This document shows, piece after piece, positions 25,687-34,612 of a stretch of 64,000 bases of DNA. Origin of the DNA: Firmicutes bacterium CAG:822 (GTDB lineage Bacteria > Bacillota_I > Bacilli_A > RF39 > UBA660). Made by a program: the position numbers and the translations under genes. The notes under the pieces were generated by a model. The model saw only the letters and a list, made by a program, of their open reading frames with translations, did no database searches and had not been told where the DNA came from. How positions within the stretch are numbered: the stretch's first letter is position 1; each line of letters starts with the position of its first letter. The DNA is taken from assembly GCA_000432855.1 (NCBI GenBank), contig HF990861.1, positions 1-64,000 on the forward strand, written 5' to 3'.

Positions 25687-26253
25687 TTATTGACAGCTTC
25701 CACCATTATCTTCAAAATATTTTTTGATATTTTCTACACTATGGTCAATATTTGCCCAGTCAGTAATATCCTTTAAATATATCTCCATATCTTTACTGCA
25801 ATTAGGACAATCAAAATAATTTCCTTCACCAATAGAAATAGTATAATCTTTACCTTCTATCACACAGTCCATAGTAGCAGATATAGTCTGAACATTCGTG
25901 CTACTATGCTCTTCTGGAAACACCATAAATAAAACAAGACCTATAATCATAAGTACTAAATAAATAATTGCAATAACACCAATAATTTTAAGTATTTTAA
26001 TTATCATACCAGCTAGTTTTTCTGTATTACTAACCTTAGCCTCCAAAACATTTTTAATATCATTATCTGTTAATTCATCTAAACTAACATTAAATATTTT
26101 AGATAATTTTTTAGCCTGCAAAATATCAGGTGCCGTCTCTCCAAGTTCCCACTTAGAAATAGTCTGTCTTGTCACCCCTAATTTCTCTGCCAATTTTTCT
26201 TGTGAAAGATTCTCTTTTTTTCTTAAATCTGATATTTTATTTCCTAAATCCAT
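25687..26253 (-). CDS. XRE-family membrane-tethered regulator
   Basis: About 188 residues. The N-terminal helix-turn-helix (residues 3-57) contains SQEKLAEKLGVTRQTISKWE, a standard Xre domain. One membrane helix follows (about 95-118) and then a short extracytoplasmic tail with CPNC and a terminal Cys, so it could sense an outside signal. The start is the ATG of MDLGNK, with AAAGGAGGG upstream; a longer in-frame start lies inside the ribosome site. Target genes unknown. Confidence 0.82.
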   Translation of the reverse strand: MDLGNKISDLRKKENLSQEKLAEKLGVTRQTISKWELGETAPDILQAKKLSKIFNVSLDELTDNDIKNVLEAKVSNTEKLAGMIIKILKIIGVIAIIYLVLMIIGLVLFMVFPEEHSSTNVQTISATMDCVIEGKDYTISIGEGNYFDCPNCSKDMEIYLKDITDWANIDHSVENIKKYFEDNGGSCQ

Positions 26254-26339
26254 AAACCCTCCTTTCAAAGCCCATTTTATATTTTAATCACAGTTTAATC
26301 TACCAATTTTCACTGGAAAATACGCAATTTTTCTTAACA

Positions 26340-27314
26340 TTAATTATCTATTACTTCTATCATATCATTGAGCTCATCCTTATAATGAGAGTTACCAATG
26401 CCATAAAAAACAAAATTATCTTTTCTAATCAAAATAACATATCCCTTATCATCTATTATATACTTTTTATAATCCTTACTATCTTCTTTTATATACTCAT
26501 CTTTAACATTATCATCAGTCTCTGATTTTGCCCAATACTCTAAATTATGCTCAGCCATCTTATCTGTTTTAAAATCATAAACATACAAAACACTATTATT
26601 ACTCATAACAGTCATCGTTTTAAAAGTATAACCATCATTCACACTTTCATTAACATCAACATTATAGTCCTTATCTTCAAAGCTCTTTTCATATTTATCC
26701 ATCCTATTACTATTCATAAAAGAAAATATAATAGCAAGCAAAAAAATCAGTAAACAAATTCCAAGAAAAACTCTTCTTATAATAACCCATTTTTTACTAT
26801 TAATAACTTTCTTAGACTTTAAATTTTCACAATTTTCAAATAAATAATTAATAAATTCTTCCTTACTTCCACCGGTCAAATTATTTTTATCTACAATAAT
26901 TCCCACATTGTATTTTAACTTTAAAATAAATAAATTTTCTGTTTCAATAATCGAAATTATTTGACTAAGTTTATAACTAGAAGTATCACCCTTTTGTGAA
27001 GTCAAAACAATATTACCACAACTAACCTTAAAAGTCTGTCTCAAATCTTCACCATTATTCAAATTTTTAGTTCTTTTATATTGGATCTTATTAATTCCAG
27101 CCACCTTATATATAATCAAAAATATCCCACATATAATTCCAATTATTATTACAAGTCCATAACTGCCCATAATCATATATAAAATTAATAAAAGCAAAGA
27201 AACAAACATAAACAAAATATTCATTTTTCTAGTAGAAACAGCACCTAAAGCAAACTCCTTATATTTTTTATAATCAAAAGTACAAACAGAAGAAAACTCT
27301 CTATTTTTTTCCAT
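26340..27314 (-). CDS. YcxB-like membrane protein
   Basis: 324 residues. Three membrane helices: two near the N-terminus (about 32-50 and 53-72) and one at about 178-198. Between them lies a domain with the YcxB-type pattern (strand-rich, KLSQIISIIETENLFILKL). The C-terminal 110 residues are outside or soluble and strand-rich. GGAGGTTAATT precedes ATG; TATAAT is at about 27335. Function of the family is not established. Confidence 0.6.
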   Translation of the reverse strand: MEKNREFSSVCTFDYKKYKEFALGAVSTRKMNILFMFVSLLLLILYMIMGSYGLVIIIGIICGIFLIIYKVAGINKIQYKRTKNLNNGEDLRQTFKVSCGNIVLTSQKGDTSSYKLSQIISIIETENLFILKLKYNVGIIVDKNNLTGGSKEEFINYLFENCENLKSKKVINSKKWVIIRRVFLGICLLIFLLAIIFSFMNSNRMDKYEKSFEDKDYNVDVNESVNDGYTFKTMTVMSNNSVLYVYDFKTDKMAEHNLEYWAKSETDDNVKDEYIKEDSKDYKKYIIDDKGYVILIRKDNFVFYGIGNSHYKDELNDMIEVIDN

Positions 27315-27449
27315 AATTAACCTCCAACACCAAAATTATAACAAAAAATCAGTTTCACATAATATAACCTATCTCTCTTCATTTTTACAATAAACTTTAT
27401 TTTTTCACTATGATACTTATTTAATTTTCCTACATTAACTAATTTATTT

Positions 27450-27959
27450 TTAGTTATTATTCTTTTTCCATTTTCTAATTTTACCTCTAAAATTCTTGAA
27501 ATTAGCAATAGTATTTAAATGTATTAATCTACATACACTAAATTCTTTACCATTTGTTTTCGCCCAATTTCTTTTTCCCGCTTCCAATAATTCTACATCA
27601 GATAAATTATTTACTAGTTTGATAATATTATCAACGTTTTGATTAAAAATATTAATTAACTCTTTTAAAGAATAGCCATTATATTTATCATAAAAACTTT
27701 GATATAACCAATCTAAATTATTCCATTTCCACTCGGTAGCAAGTGGTGTTTTTTGAATGCCTTTTTGTTCTTCACTTTCCCAAGCTAAAACTAAATCCAT
27801 CCAACCGTTGCAAAACGATAACATTTGAAAAGGAGTATATCCAATTTCCTCATCAACCATATTTATAGATGATTCTTTTATATCCAAATATTCTTTAATA
27901 AACAAATTAGCATTACTTTTTATTGCTTCTACCAATTCTAATTTATTACTGTACCTCAT
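27450..27959 (-). CDS. ClbS/DfsB family four-helix protein (DUF1706)
   Basis: 169 residues matching the ClbS/DfsB (DUF1706) group of DinB-like helical bundles. Typical features: N-terminal K-x-ELxxAI helix, WMDLVLAWESEEQKG, the conserved TEWKWNNLDWLYQSFYDKY and C-terminal KNFRGKIRKWKK. The founding member ClbS protects against colibactin by opening its cyclopropane warhead; most relatives are uncharacterised. No genotoxin genes are seen nearby. It lies downstream of the VanZ gene, 27 bases from it. Confidence 0.75.
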   Translation of the reverse strand: MRYSNKLELVEAIKSNANLFIKEYLDIKESSINMVDEEIGYTPFQMLSFCNGWMDLVLAWESEEQKGIQKTPLATEWKWNNLDWLYQSFYDKYNGYSLKELINIFNQNVDNIIKLVNNLSDVELLEAGKRNWAKTNGKEFSVCRLIHLNTIANFKNFRGKIRKWKKNNN

Positions 27960-27986
27960 AATTCCTCCGTAAATTATAATTTGTTA

Positions 27987-28505
27987 TTATTCTTTCTTTG
28001 TAAATTTTAATATTTTAGTTGTTAATGGTTTAAATACTATATACAATATATAACCAATAATTCCACCAAGTACATTTGTTATTAAATCTGTTATATCTGA
28101 TGATCTAAAATCATTTATTAAAGGTTGTAATAACTCAATACCTAAGCTTAATAAAAATGTATATAATATTATATTTATTAAGCTTGCTTTCTTGTTTTTA
28201 ATAAGTGGCAATAAAAATCCAAATGGAATTGTCATTATAATGTTTAAAACTACTTGTCTAATAAAATCTCCATTGCCACCTGAAACGTCAATGAAAGGCA
28301 CTAAATTCATTGACACATAAGAGTGATTAAATATAAATGGTAAAGAAGCGATTATTGGCATTAAGGTAAAATACAATACAAATGATAAATATATATACAT
28401 TATAGTATTTATAAATAATACATCTTTTCCCTTTAATTTCCATCTCTTGTAAAATATAAAAATATATAAAAGAAATAAAACAATAAAATCTACTAGTTCT
28501 TTCAT
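27987..28505 (-). CDS. VanZ-like membrane protein
   Basis: About 172 residues with five predicted helices and the VanZ core: NLVPF, a helix with NIIMTIPFGFLLPL, LGIELLQPL and the acidic SSDITDLITNVLGGIIGY. VanZ gives low-level teicoplanin resistance in Tn1546, but most homologues have unknown roles. The start is at MKELVD, since AGGAG lies 8 bases before it and abuts the earlier ATG. Confidence 0.82.
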   Translation of the reverse strand: MKELVDFIVLFLLYIFIFYKRWKLKGKDVLFINTIMYIYLSFVLYFTLMPIIASLPFIFNHSYVSMNLVPFIDVSGGNGDFIRQVVLNIIMTIPFGFLLPLIKNKKASLINIILYTFLLSLGIELLQPLINDFRSSDITDLITNVLGGIIGYILYIVFKPLTTKILKFTKKE

Positions 28506-28545
28506 ATCTTCCATCTCCTACTTAATAGTATTTTAATTTATATAA

Positions 28546-29106
28546 CTAATTTTTTGATGTCACTTTTGCTGGATTTCCTACTGCTACTGAATTGTTTGGA
28601 ATATCTTTTGTTACTACACTTCCAGCACCAATAACCGAGTTATCACCAATAGTAACTCCAGGCAAAATGGTACAATTCCCTCCAATCCATACATTTTTAC
28701 CAATAGTTACAGGTTTGCCAAATTCAATATCTGAAATTCTTTCATCTGGAACTAATGAATGACAAGCAGTATAAATATGGGTATTTGGTCCAATCAAAGT
28801 ATGTTCTCCTATTTTTACTGGGCAAACATCTAATATTACGCAACCATAATTAAGCATAACATTTTTTTCAATAAAAATATTATATCCATAATCACAAAAA
28901 AATGGTGGTTTAATCCAAAATATTCCATTAGTGTTTATTAATTTTCTCATTAATCGTGATCTCATATTTATCTCATTAAAATTCCTTTTATTATACTTAT
29001 TACATATTCTATTTGCTCGTGCTCGTTCAAAAACAAGTTTAGGATTAGCAGGATTGTATTTTTCTCCAGAAATCATTTTTTCTTTTTCTGTTTTCAATCT
29101 TATCAT
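28546..29106 (-). CDS. maa: Maltose/galactoside-type O-acetyltransferase
   Basis: A 186-residue acetyl-CoA-dependent hexapeptide-repeat acetyltransferase. The N-terminal mac domain starts with TEKEKMISGEKYNP; the left-handed beta-helix includes IGPNTHIYTACHSLVPDER with the catalytic His, and ends with TILPGVTIGDNSVIGAGSVV. Length is typical. It acetylates free sugars, probably for detoxification. It begins 20 bases after the gene for the glycine-rich membrane protein on the same strand. Confidence 0.88.
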   Translation of the reverse strand: MIRLKTEKEKMISGEKYNPANPKLVFERARANRICNKYNKRNFNEINMRSRLMRKLINTNGIFWIKPPFFCDYGYNIFIEKNVMLNYGCVILDVCPVKIGEHTLIGPNTHIYTACHSLVPDERISDIEFGKPVTIGKNVWIGGNCTILPGVTIGDNSVIGAGSVVTKDIPNNSVAVGNPAKVTSKN

Positions 29107-29125
29107 TCCTTTTTATAATTTCAAA

Positions 29126-29341
29126 TTACTGCTTATCTTTTTTAATTAAAGATCCCATTCCTAAACCAACACATAAACCTATACTAATTCCAAAACATAT
29201 ACATATAGGAATATTATCAGTAAACACTCCTATAATTACCCCTAGTGATGTTCCGATGCACATTCCTATTGACATTCCCTCTAACATATATGTTTTTGTT
29301 TCATCTTTAATTTCTTGCTTATTAACTTTTTTGTTTTTCAT
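29126..29341 (-). CDS. Small glycine-rich membrane protein
   Basis: About 71 residues: a lysine-rich start, then two glycine-zipper helices (MSIGMCIGTSLGVIIGVF and CFGISIGLCVGLGMGSL). Such helices pack tightly and are found in small channel-like or membrane-stress proteins. The start MKNKK was chosen for GTAGGGA upstream. Function unknown. Confidence 0.65.
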   Translation of the reverse strand: MKNKKVNKQEIKDETKTYMLEGMSIGMCIGTSLGVIIGVFTDNIPICICFGISIGLCVGLGMGSLIKKDKQ

Positions 29342-29363
29342 AAGATTCCCTACTTTCATGCCA

Positions 29364-29840
29364 TTATAATTCTATCAAACTATCTTCAAAATCTTTAACA
29401 TAATACTTTATATTCTTTGTACCCTTTGAAATAATCGTATGTCCTTCTTCTTTAAGTAACCTTTTTTGAAGTTCTATTGCTTCAGGATATTTAACATTTA
29501 ACTCACCATCAGATTTTAAAGTTCTCCAGTAAGGTGTAATATCATTATTTCTTTGATAACTCGCCCAAGCTACAATATTTATAAAAATTCCAGCAGTCAT
29601 TGGATCAGTAAAATCTGCACTATTCTGTTTAGCAAGATAATCTCTTATCTGCCCTACTGTCACCAACTTTCCTCTTGGAACTTTTTTCATTAATTCATCA
29701 TAATAAAGTGGAGGAGCAAAAAATATTTTATTTCCCCCATATTTTTTAATAGTCTTTTCATCTTCTATAATTTGAATTTTAGGCATATCTTTGTTGTTTT
29801 TCATCATAGCATTAAAATCTTTTTTGTTTTCATTAGCCAT
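29364..29840 (-). CDS. Alkyltransferase-like protein (Atl1/MGMT family)
   Basis: 158 residues. The core (about 45-130) matches the DNA-binding domain of O6-alkylguanine transferases: YYDELMKKVPRGKLVTVGQI, then DPMTAGIFINIVAWASYQRN and TPYWRTL. The usual active-site PCHR is absent (ITPYWRTLK in that area), so it should bind and flip alkylated bases without repairing them, as ATL proteins do, marking them for excision repair. The N-terminal 40 residues are an unusual charged extension. It is the upstream neighbour of the glycine-rich gene. Confidence 0.75.
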   Translation of the reverse strand: MANENKKDFNAMMKNNKDMPKIQIIEDEKTIKKYGGNKIFFAPPLYYDELMKKVPRGKLVTVGQIRDYLAKQNSADFTDPMTAGIFINIVAWASYQRNNDITPYWRTLKSDGELNVKYPEAIELQKRLLKEEGHTIISKGTKNIKYYVKDFEDSLIEL

Positions 29841-29854
29841 ATTATTCTAACTCC

Positions 29855-30062
29855 TTACTCATATAGTCTAATAACTTGATATTGATAATTATCATCATTA
29901 CCAACATACCCAAGATCAATTTTTTTACCATCTTTAACCGTTTTTCCTGATGCAGCCGAATTTTTAGCTTCAGTCATTAACTTATTTACTTATTCAGCCA
30001 TAATATCAGAATTATTCGCTTTCATTAAATATTCCATATACTCATTAACACTTGATTCAAAC
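29855..30062 (-). pseudogene. Remnant of an unrecognised gene
   Basis: The minus strand reads GFESSVNEYMEYLMKANNSD and IMAE, hits an in-frame TAA at about 29999, then continues VNKLMTEAKNSAASGKTVKD with a natural end at 29855. There is no start or ribosome site; the upstream part is cut where the 71-residue gene ends. Codon pattern looks coding. I do not recognise the parent protein. Confidence 0.6.
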
Positions 30063-30065
30063 CCA

Positions 30066-30281
30066 CTATTTCTTCTTTATTACTCCCAAAAACTTTATTC
30101 CATATTCAATAGCTAATAAAAATAAATAAAAACCAAACCATACAGAAAAATTTAAAAATGCTACATCAAATGTGTTTTCAGCTCCTGTTCCATCAACCTT
30201 TCTCACAAAAATAAATACACTAACTCCCAAAAACACAATAAACTGAAAAATTTGAAATATTTTAAACCCACTCATCTTCAT
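30066..30281 (-). CDS. Small membrane protein
   Basis: 71 residues with two predicted helices (about 7-24 and 42-62) and a Lys-rich end (GVIKKK). AGGAGC lies before ATG. Family not recognised; it abuts the gene remnant on its 3' side. Confidence 0.6.
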   Translation of the reverse strand: MKMSGFKIFQIFQFIVFLGVSVFIFVRKVDGTGAENTFDVAFLNFSVWFGFYLFLLAIEYGIKFLGVIKKK

Positions 30282-30340
30282 TTAAAAAGCTCCTTTCTTC
30301 ATCATTATATCAAAAAAAGCAGACTTAAACATCCGCTTTA

Positions 30341-30688
30341 TTAATTATTATACTGTTCCTGTACATTTTTAGGCATATCTTTAAACTCTATCTCTTCCCA
30401 AGCCTTAACACCCCTCGTTATCATCACATCAAGCTTTAAATAAGCATCATCTCTTAACTCTCTACTAGTTTTAAATGTAACTGTCTTAGATTTACCATTT
30501 TTATCATAAGCTTCCAAACTATATTCATATCTCATATCACCAGAATCTAATGTTTTAACCTTTTCATTATCTATCTGAGTATAATATACACTTTCTTGAT
30601 AAAACAACAGCCAAAATACTAGAAAAAATACAGCAATCACCAAAACAATACCAACTAAAGTAAACATTTTACCTTTCACATTGTCCAT
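30341..30688 (-). CDS. YxeA family protein (DUF1093)
   Basis: 115 residues: an N-terminal membrane helix (about 8-30) and an extracytoplasmic OB-like domain with YYTQIDNEK, YEYSLEAYDKNGKSKTVTFK and LKLDVMITRGVKAWEEI, the YxeA pattern. In many Firmicutes yxeA-type genes sit after BceAB-like transporters, as here: 13 bases after the permease gene, in the same operon. It is presumed to assist peptide-antibiotic response; mechanism unknown. Confidence 0.85.
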   Translation of the reverse strand: MDNVKGKMFTLVGIVLVIAVFFLVFWLLFYQESVYYTQIDNEKVKTLDSGDMRYEYSLEAYDKNGKSKTVTFKTSRELRDDAYLKLDVMITRGVKAWEEIEFKDMPKNVQEQYNN

Positions 30689-30701
30689 ATTTTCACCTCC
30701 A

Positions 30702-32753
30702 CTATCTTTCTTTTATAATATTTTTGCTTGCAAAATAAGTTATTAAAAAATATCCGCCATAAATAAACACAATAATTCCAGCTGTCATAATAATAGACTT
30801 CACAAGTTCTCCTTTACCAAATGTCTCTAAAATATATGTACAAAATTTAATACCAAAAATTGAATGAATAACTGCTAATACTAATGGAAATATAAAGAAT
30901 ATACCAATCTGTCTAAATAGTGCCCTATTAAGCATCTTCTCATCAGTACCAATCTTTCTAAGCATTCTAAACCTTTCTTTGTTATCCGTTGACTCTGATA
31001 ACTCCTTTAAAGCTAAAATAGCCGCACTAGCAATCAAAAATACAATTCCTAAATATAAACCAATAAATGTAATCATAGCCCCAAGACCAATACTACCTTC
31101 ATATAAAGATAACTTAGTACTAGCTTCAATATCAGTATTTGAAGCATAAGCACTATTACCGGTCGCTACAATCATATCTTCGATTTCTTGTCTTTCTTCA
31201 TCAGTATTTGCCTTATAATTAGCAACTAATAACTCGGACTCTCTAGGAACACCTTCCAAAACCTCATCTGGAACAATAAATATTCCAGTATTAATATGAT
31301 TACTTGCCATATAAATAAATCCATCCTTACACTCATCATACTTAGGTGTCAAAGTAAATCCATTCAAATTAATTGGTGTTCCTTTTTCTAAACTTTGATT
31401 TCTAATATCAATCCAAGAATCAAAATCAGCAATAATCACATACTCATTACTATCCAAATGAATTTGATCCAAACCATATAACTTAGCCACCTTATTATAA
31501 TCACTAACCTTTATAAAAGACTCAGCCGCATCATAAGCTAAATATGGAAATTGTTTAGAAACCTCCGCATAATAATCTCCTAAAGTATCCCTAACTAAAA
31601 TGTCATTACTTGCATATATATCAAACTCTAAAACATCCTTAAAATACTTATCAGTATCAAATCCAAGCCTATCTAAAGTTTCACTAACAGATATTTTAGA
31701 ATCCTCTATAACCGCTTCAGAATAACCAGAATTAACTGGTAAATCCATCTTCTTATTAAGCTGTATATCGACAGGTGCCATCTGTTCCAAATTGCTTGTC
31801 ATAGAATTTCTAATTGAAATAGCACTCGATAAAATACAAATTGTAAAAAATAACATCAAACAAATAATAGTCATCGAAAATACAGTTGTATTAATCTTAC
31901 TACTAAACTGCCTTAAAATAAAACTATTTAACCCCTTATAATAAACATTCTTCATACTCATAAAAATTTTAAGTAATAATCCAGACAAAGACCAAAAAAT
32001 AAAGAATGTAGACACTGCCCCAAGTGCGATTGGAATCAAAATTTTATCAGCCGTTTGCATATCAGTAACTCCAGCCGTTACACAAAAATAAGCATAACCT
32101 AAAACGCAAACAGAAATAATAAATATAATCACACAAAGCCAAGGATTTTTCATCTTAATCTTCTCAGACTTTTTATTCGCATTAAGTAAATCAATTAATC
32201 TGCAGCGACTAACATTATATGTATTAAAAATCATAACTAAAACATACATAACACTAAAATAAATCAAAGTCTTAATACATGCCGAAGTCGAAAAAACAAA
32301 TTCAAACTCAGTCATCTTTGCTTCAAACATATTCGCCACAAGTAAACTCATCACCTGTGATAACGCAGTTCCAAGCACTAAACCAATAACCAAAGAAATA
32401 CATCCAACAATTAAAGTTTCAAAAAACAATATTAACGATACTTTTCTCTTACTCATTCCTAAAGTCAAATATATTCCAAACTCTTTATTCCTTCTTTTCA
32501 TTAAAAATCTATTAGCATATATAATTAAGAACCCTAAAATAAAAGCCACAAACACACTTACCCCAGACAGCATACTATTCATCAAATCTATAATTTCATA
32601 AGTCGATGAAGATACATTCATCATTACCGTTTGGCTTTCAATCGCATTAAATATATAAAATATTGCCACACCTAATATCAAAGTAAAAAAGTAGATGGCA
32701 TAATCTTTTATACTTCTAGCAATATTCTTAATAGATAACTTAAAGAGCATCAT
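30702..32753 (-). CDS. bceB: BceB-type ABC permease
   Basis: A 683-residue permease with ten predicted helices. Four helices occur in the first 235 residues in FtsX-like order, two central ones follow, then an extracytoplasmic domain of about 200 residues (about 335-545) before the last helices. This large loop between helices 7 and 8 is the hallmark of peptide-antibiotic-detoxifying BceB proteins, and it also relays flux information to the histidine kinase. Its start overlaps the ATPase stop by 14 bases. The antibiotic recognised cannot be read from sequence. Confidence 0.85.
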   Translation of the reverse strand: MMLFKLSIKNIARSIKDYAIYFFTLILGVAIFYIFNAIESQTVMMNVSSSTYEIIDLMNSMLSGVSVFVAFILGFLIIYANRFLMKRRNKEFGIYLTLGMSKRKVSLILFFETLIVGCISLVIGLVLGTALSQVMSLLVANMFEAKMTEFEFVFSTSACIKTLIYFSVMYVLVMIFNTYNVSRCRLIDLLNANKKSEKIKMKNPWLCVIIFIISVCVLGYAYFCVTAGVTDMQTADKILIPIALGAVSTFFIFWSLSGLLLKIFMSMKNVYYKGLNSFILRQFSSKINTTVFSMTIICLMLFFTICILSSAISIRNSMTSNLEQMAPVDIQLNKKMDLPVNSGYSEAVIEDSKISVSETLDRLGFDTDKYFKDVLEFDIYASNDILVRDTLGDYYAEVSKQFPYLAYDAAESFIKVSDYNKVAKLYGLDQIHLDSNEYVIIADFDSWIDIRNQSLEKGTPINLNGFTLTPKYDECKDGFIYMASNHINTGIFIVPDEVLEGVPRESELLVANYKANTDEERQEIEDMIVATGNSAYASNTDIEASTKLSLYEGSIGLGAMITFIGLYLGIVFLIASAAILALKELSESTDNKERFRMLRKIGTDEKMLNRALFRQIGIFFIFPLVLAVIHSIFGIKFCTYILETFGKGELVKSIIMTAGIIVFIYGGYFLITYFASKNIIKER

Positions 32754-33507
32754 TCAAATCTCCACCTAAAAGCGTTACAACATCAATAATCTTATCAAAA
32801 AATTCTTTCCTTGAATCGTTACCTCTAACAAGTTCATTAAAAATTTTACCATCCTTGATAAAAATTACACGTGATGCATAACTAGCCGTAAAAGCATCAT
32901 GAGTCACCATCAAAATTGTCGCTTCTAATTCTTTATTTAAATAAGCAAATCTTTCAAGCAACATTTTTGCCGACTTTGAATCCAAAGCCCCTGTTGGCTC
33001 ATCAGCCAAAATAAGCTTAGGATCTGTAATAATCGCTCTAGCTGAAGCCACTCTTTGTTTTTGACCACCACTCATTTGATAAGGATACTTTTTTAAAACA
33101 TCTTTAATATCAAGCTCCTTAGCCACCTTATTTACTCTTCTTGCAATCTCACTAGCAGAAACATTTTGAATAGATAAAGCAAGAGCAATATTTTCATAAG
33201 CTGTCAAAGTATCAAGTAAATTAAAATCTTGAAAAATAAAACCTAACTCTTCTCTTCTAAATTTATTAAGATTATTACCCTTTAACTTAGTAATATCTTC
33301 TCCACCAATAAAAATATGACCTGATGTCACTCTATCAATAGTCGAAATACAGTTTAAAAGTGTTGTCTTACCAGAACCAGAAGCTCCCATAATAGCAACA
33401 AACTCTCCCTTAGATGCTTCAAAAGATATATTATCTATTGCCTTTGTAAGACTAGATCTACTACCATAATATTTCTCCACATTGTAAATCTTTAAAATAC
33501 TTTCCAT
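32740..33507 (-). CDS. bceA: BceA-type ABC ATPase
   Basis: A 255-residue ATPase energising the BceB permease. Walker A GASGSGKTTLL, Q-loop FIFQDFNLLD, signature MSGGQKQR, Walker B LILADEPTGALD, H-loop VTHD. The C-terminal 30 residues exceed the minimal domain, as in BceA proteins. AAAGGAGATATTTT precedes ATG. It has its own likely promoter downstream of the kinase terminator, near a copy of a motif shared with the regulator's upstream region. Confidence 0.88.
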   Translation of the reverse strand: MESILKIYNVEKYYGSRSSLTKAIDNISFEASKGEFVAIMGASGSGKTTLLNCISTIDRVTSGHIFIGGEDITKLKGNNLNKFRREELGFIFQDFNLLDTLTAYENIALALSIQNVSASEIARRVNKVAKELDIKDVLKKYPYQMSGGQKQRVASARAIITDPKLILADEPTGALDSKSAKMLLERFAYLNKELEATILMVTHDAFTASYASRVIFIKDGKIFNELVRGNDSRKEFFDKIIDVVTLLGGDLNDAL

Positions 33508-33540
33508 AAAATATCTCCTTTCATGTCTACATTTTATGAT

Positions 33541-33565
33541 AAAAAAAGGCTAATGTCGCCCTTTT
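33541..33565 (-). terminator. Terminator after the Bce-type kinase gene
   Basis: AAAAGGGC / GCCTTTTTTT hairpin on the minus strand, between the kinase stop and the bceA start. Confidence 0.65.
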
Positions 33566-33577
33566 AATATTACGGTA

Positions 33578-33593
33578 TATTACTATTTTGTAA
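33578..33593 (-). promoter_or_regulatory. Candidate BceR-type operator before bceA
   Basis: TTACAAAATAGTAATA on the minus strand. The identical 16 bases occur on the plus strand at 35317-35332, next to the start of the regulator operon. Shared placement at both transcription units of one module suggests response-regulator binding (inference). Confidence 0.45.
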
Positions 33594-33598
33594 TAATT

Positions 33599-34612
33599 TT
33601 AACGCACTTTATAAAAATCATCCTTAGAAAATGAAATTATAACCTCTGTATAATCATTTTGAACTGATAAAACCTTAATTTTATGCCCTAATTTTTCGCA
33701 TAACTTTTTAACTATATATAATCCCATACCAGTAGACTTTGAACTATTTCGCCCATTTTCTCCCGTAAAAGTTTTTTCAAACACTCGTCCAATATCTTTA
33801 GCTGGTATTCCAATACCATTATCAATAATGTGCAAATCCACCTGTTTTGGTAAATCATTAACACTAAGTTTAATAAATGAATCTTTGTCCTTCTTATATT
33901 TTATACTATTACTAATAATTTGATTGATAATAAATTCAAGCCACTTAGAATCAGTAAGAACCACCTCATCTTTAGCTTGAGATATAAAATTAATATTATT
34001 ATCAAGTAAATCATCTTTATTCTTCATAGCAACATTATTGATAATCTTTTTCAAACTAACTTCCTTAATTAAATAATCTTTCTCAGCATTCTCTGATCTA
34101 ACATAATACAAAACTTGATCAACATAATCGTCAATTCTTTTTATTTGTTCCTCATACCTTTTATCCACCTTATTTTTCTGATTATGATTCATTAGCATCA
34201 AACTCGCAATCGGAAGTTTTATCTCATGTATCCAAAGTTCAATATACTCTTTAAAATAAGTTAAACTCATCTCGTATTTTTTCACATTTTCATTCATTGA
34301 TTTATTTATCTCATATAAAACCTCGTAAAGTACCTCTCCATCATAAAATGAAGGTTTACTTAGCATCTCTAAAACCAAATATTTTTTATCTAATTTTTCA
34401 GTATTACTAATTAAATTATTATAAAATCTTCTTCTCTTTAAATAACCTGTAAGTATCACTGCAAAACAAATAACCAAAAAAGTAATTGAAATCCCAAATA
34501 CAAGCTGACTAGAAGCCTTAAAAGCAAAAAGCATCATCAAAGCTATAATATATCCAAAAATAACTATTAAAATTTCTATAAATTTAGAAATAAAATATTT
34601 ACTAAACTTCAT
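33599..34612 (-). CDS. bceS: BceS-type intramembrane-sensing histidine kinase
   Basis: A 337-residue kinase. Two N-terminal helices (about 12-30 and 36-55) are joined by only a few outside residues, so there is no sensor domain; such kinases read the state of the partner BceAB transporter. Phospho-acceptor His is in LWIHEIKLPIASL, the BceS-type H-box. ATP-lid motifs are IISNSIKYK, IIDNGIGIP and STGMGLYIVKKL. It overlaps the regulator stop by 4 bases. Confidence 0.88.
   Translation of the reverse strand: MKFSKYFISKFIEILIVIFGYIIALMMLFAFKASSQLVFGISITFLVICFAVILTGYLKRRRFYNNLISNTEKLDKKYLVLEMLSKPSFYDGEVLYEVLYEINKSMNENVKKYEMSLTYFKEYIELWIHEIKLPIASLMLMNHNQKNKVDKRYEEQIKRIDDYVDQVLYYVRSENAEKDYLIKEVSLKKIINNVAMKNKDDLLDNNINFISQAKDEVVLTDSKWLEFIINQIISNSIKYKKDKDSFIKLSVNDLPKQVDLHIIDNGIGIPAKDIGRVFEKTFTGENGRNSSKSTGMGLYIVKKLCEKLGHKIKVLSVQNDYTEVIISFSKDDFYKVR

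Noticed and set aside
27317..27508. 63-codon ORF overlapping the end of the ClbS-like gene
   Set aside because: No ribosome site, overlaps the real gene in another frame, covers a promoter region.
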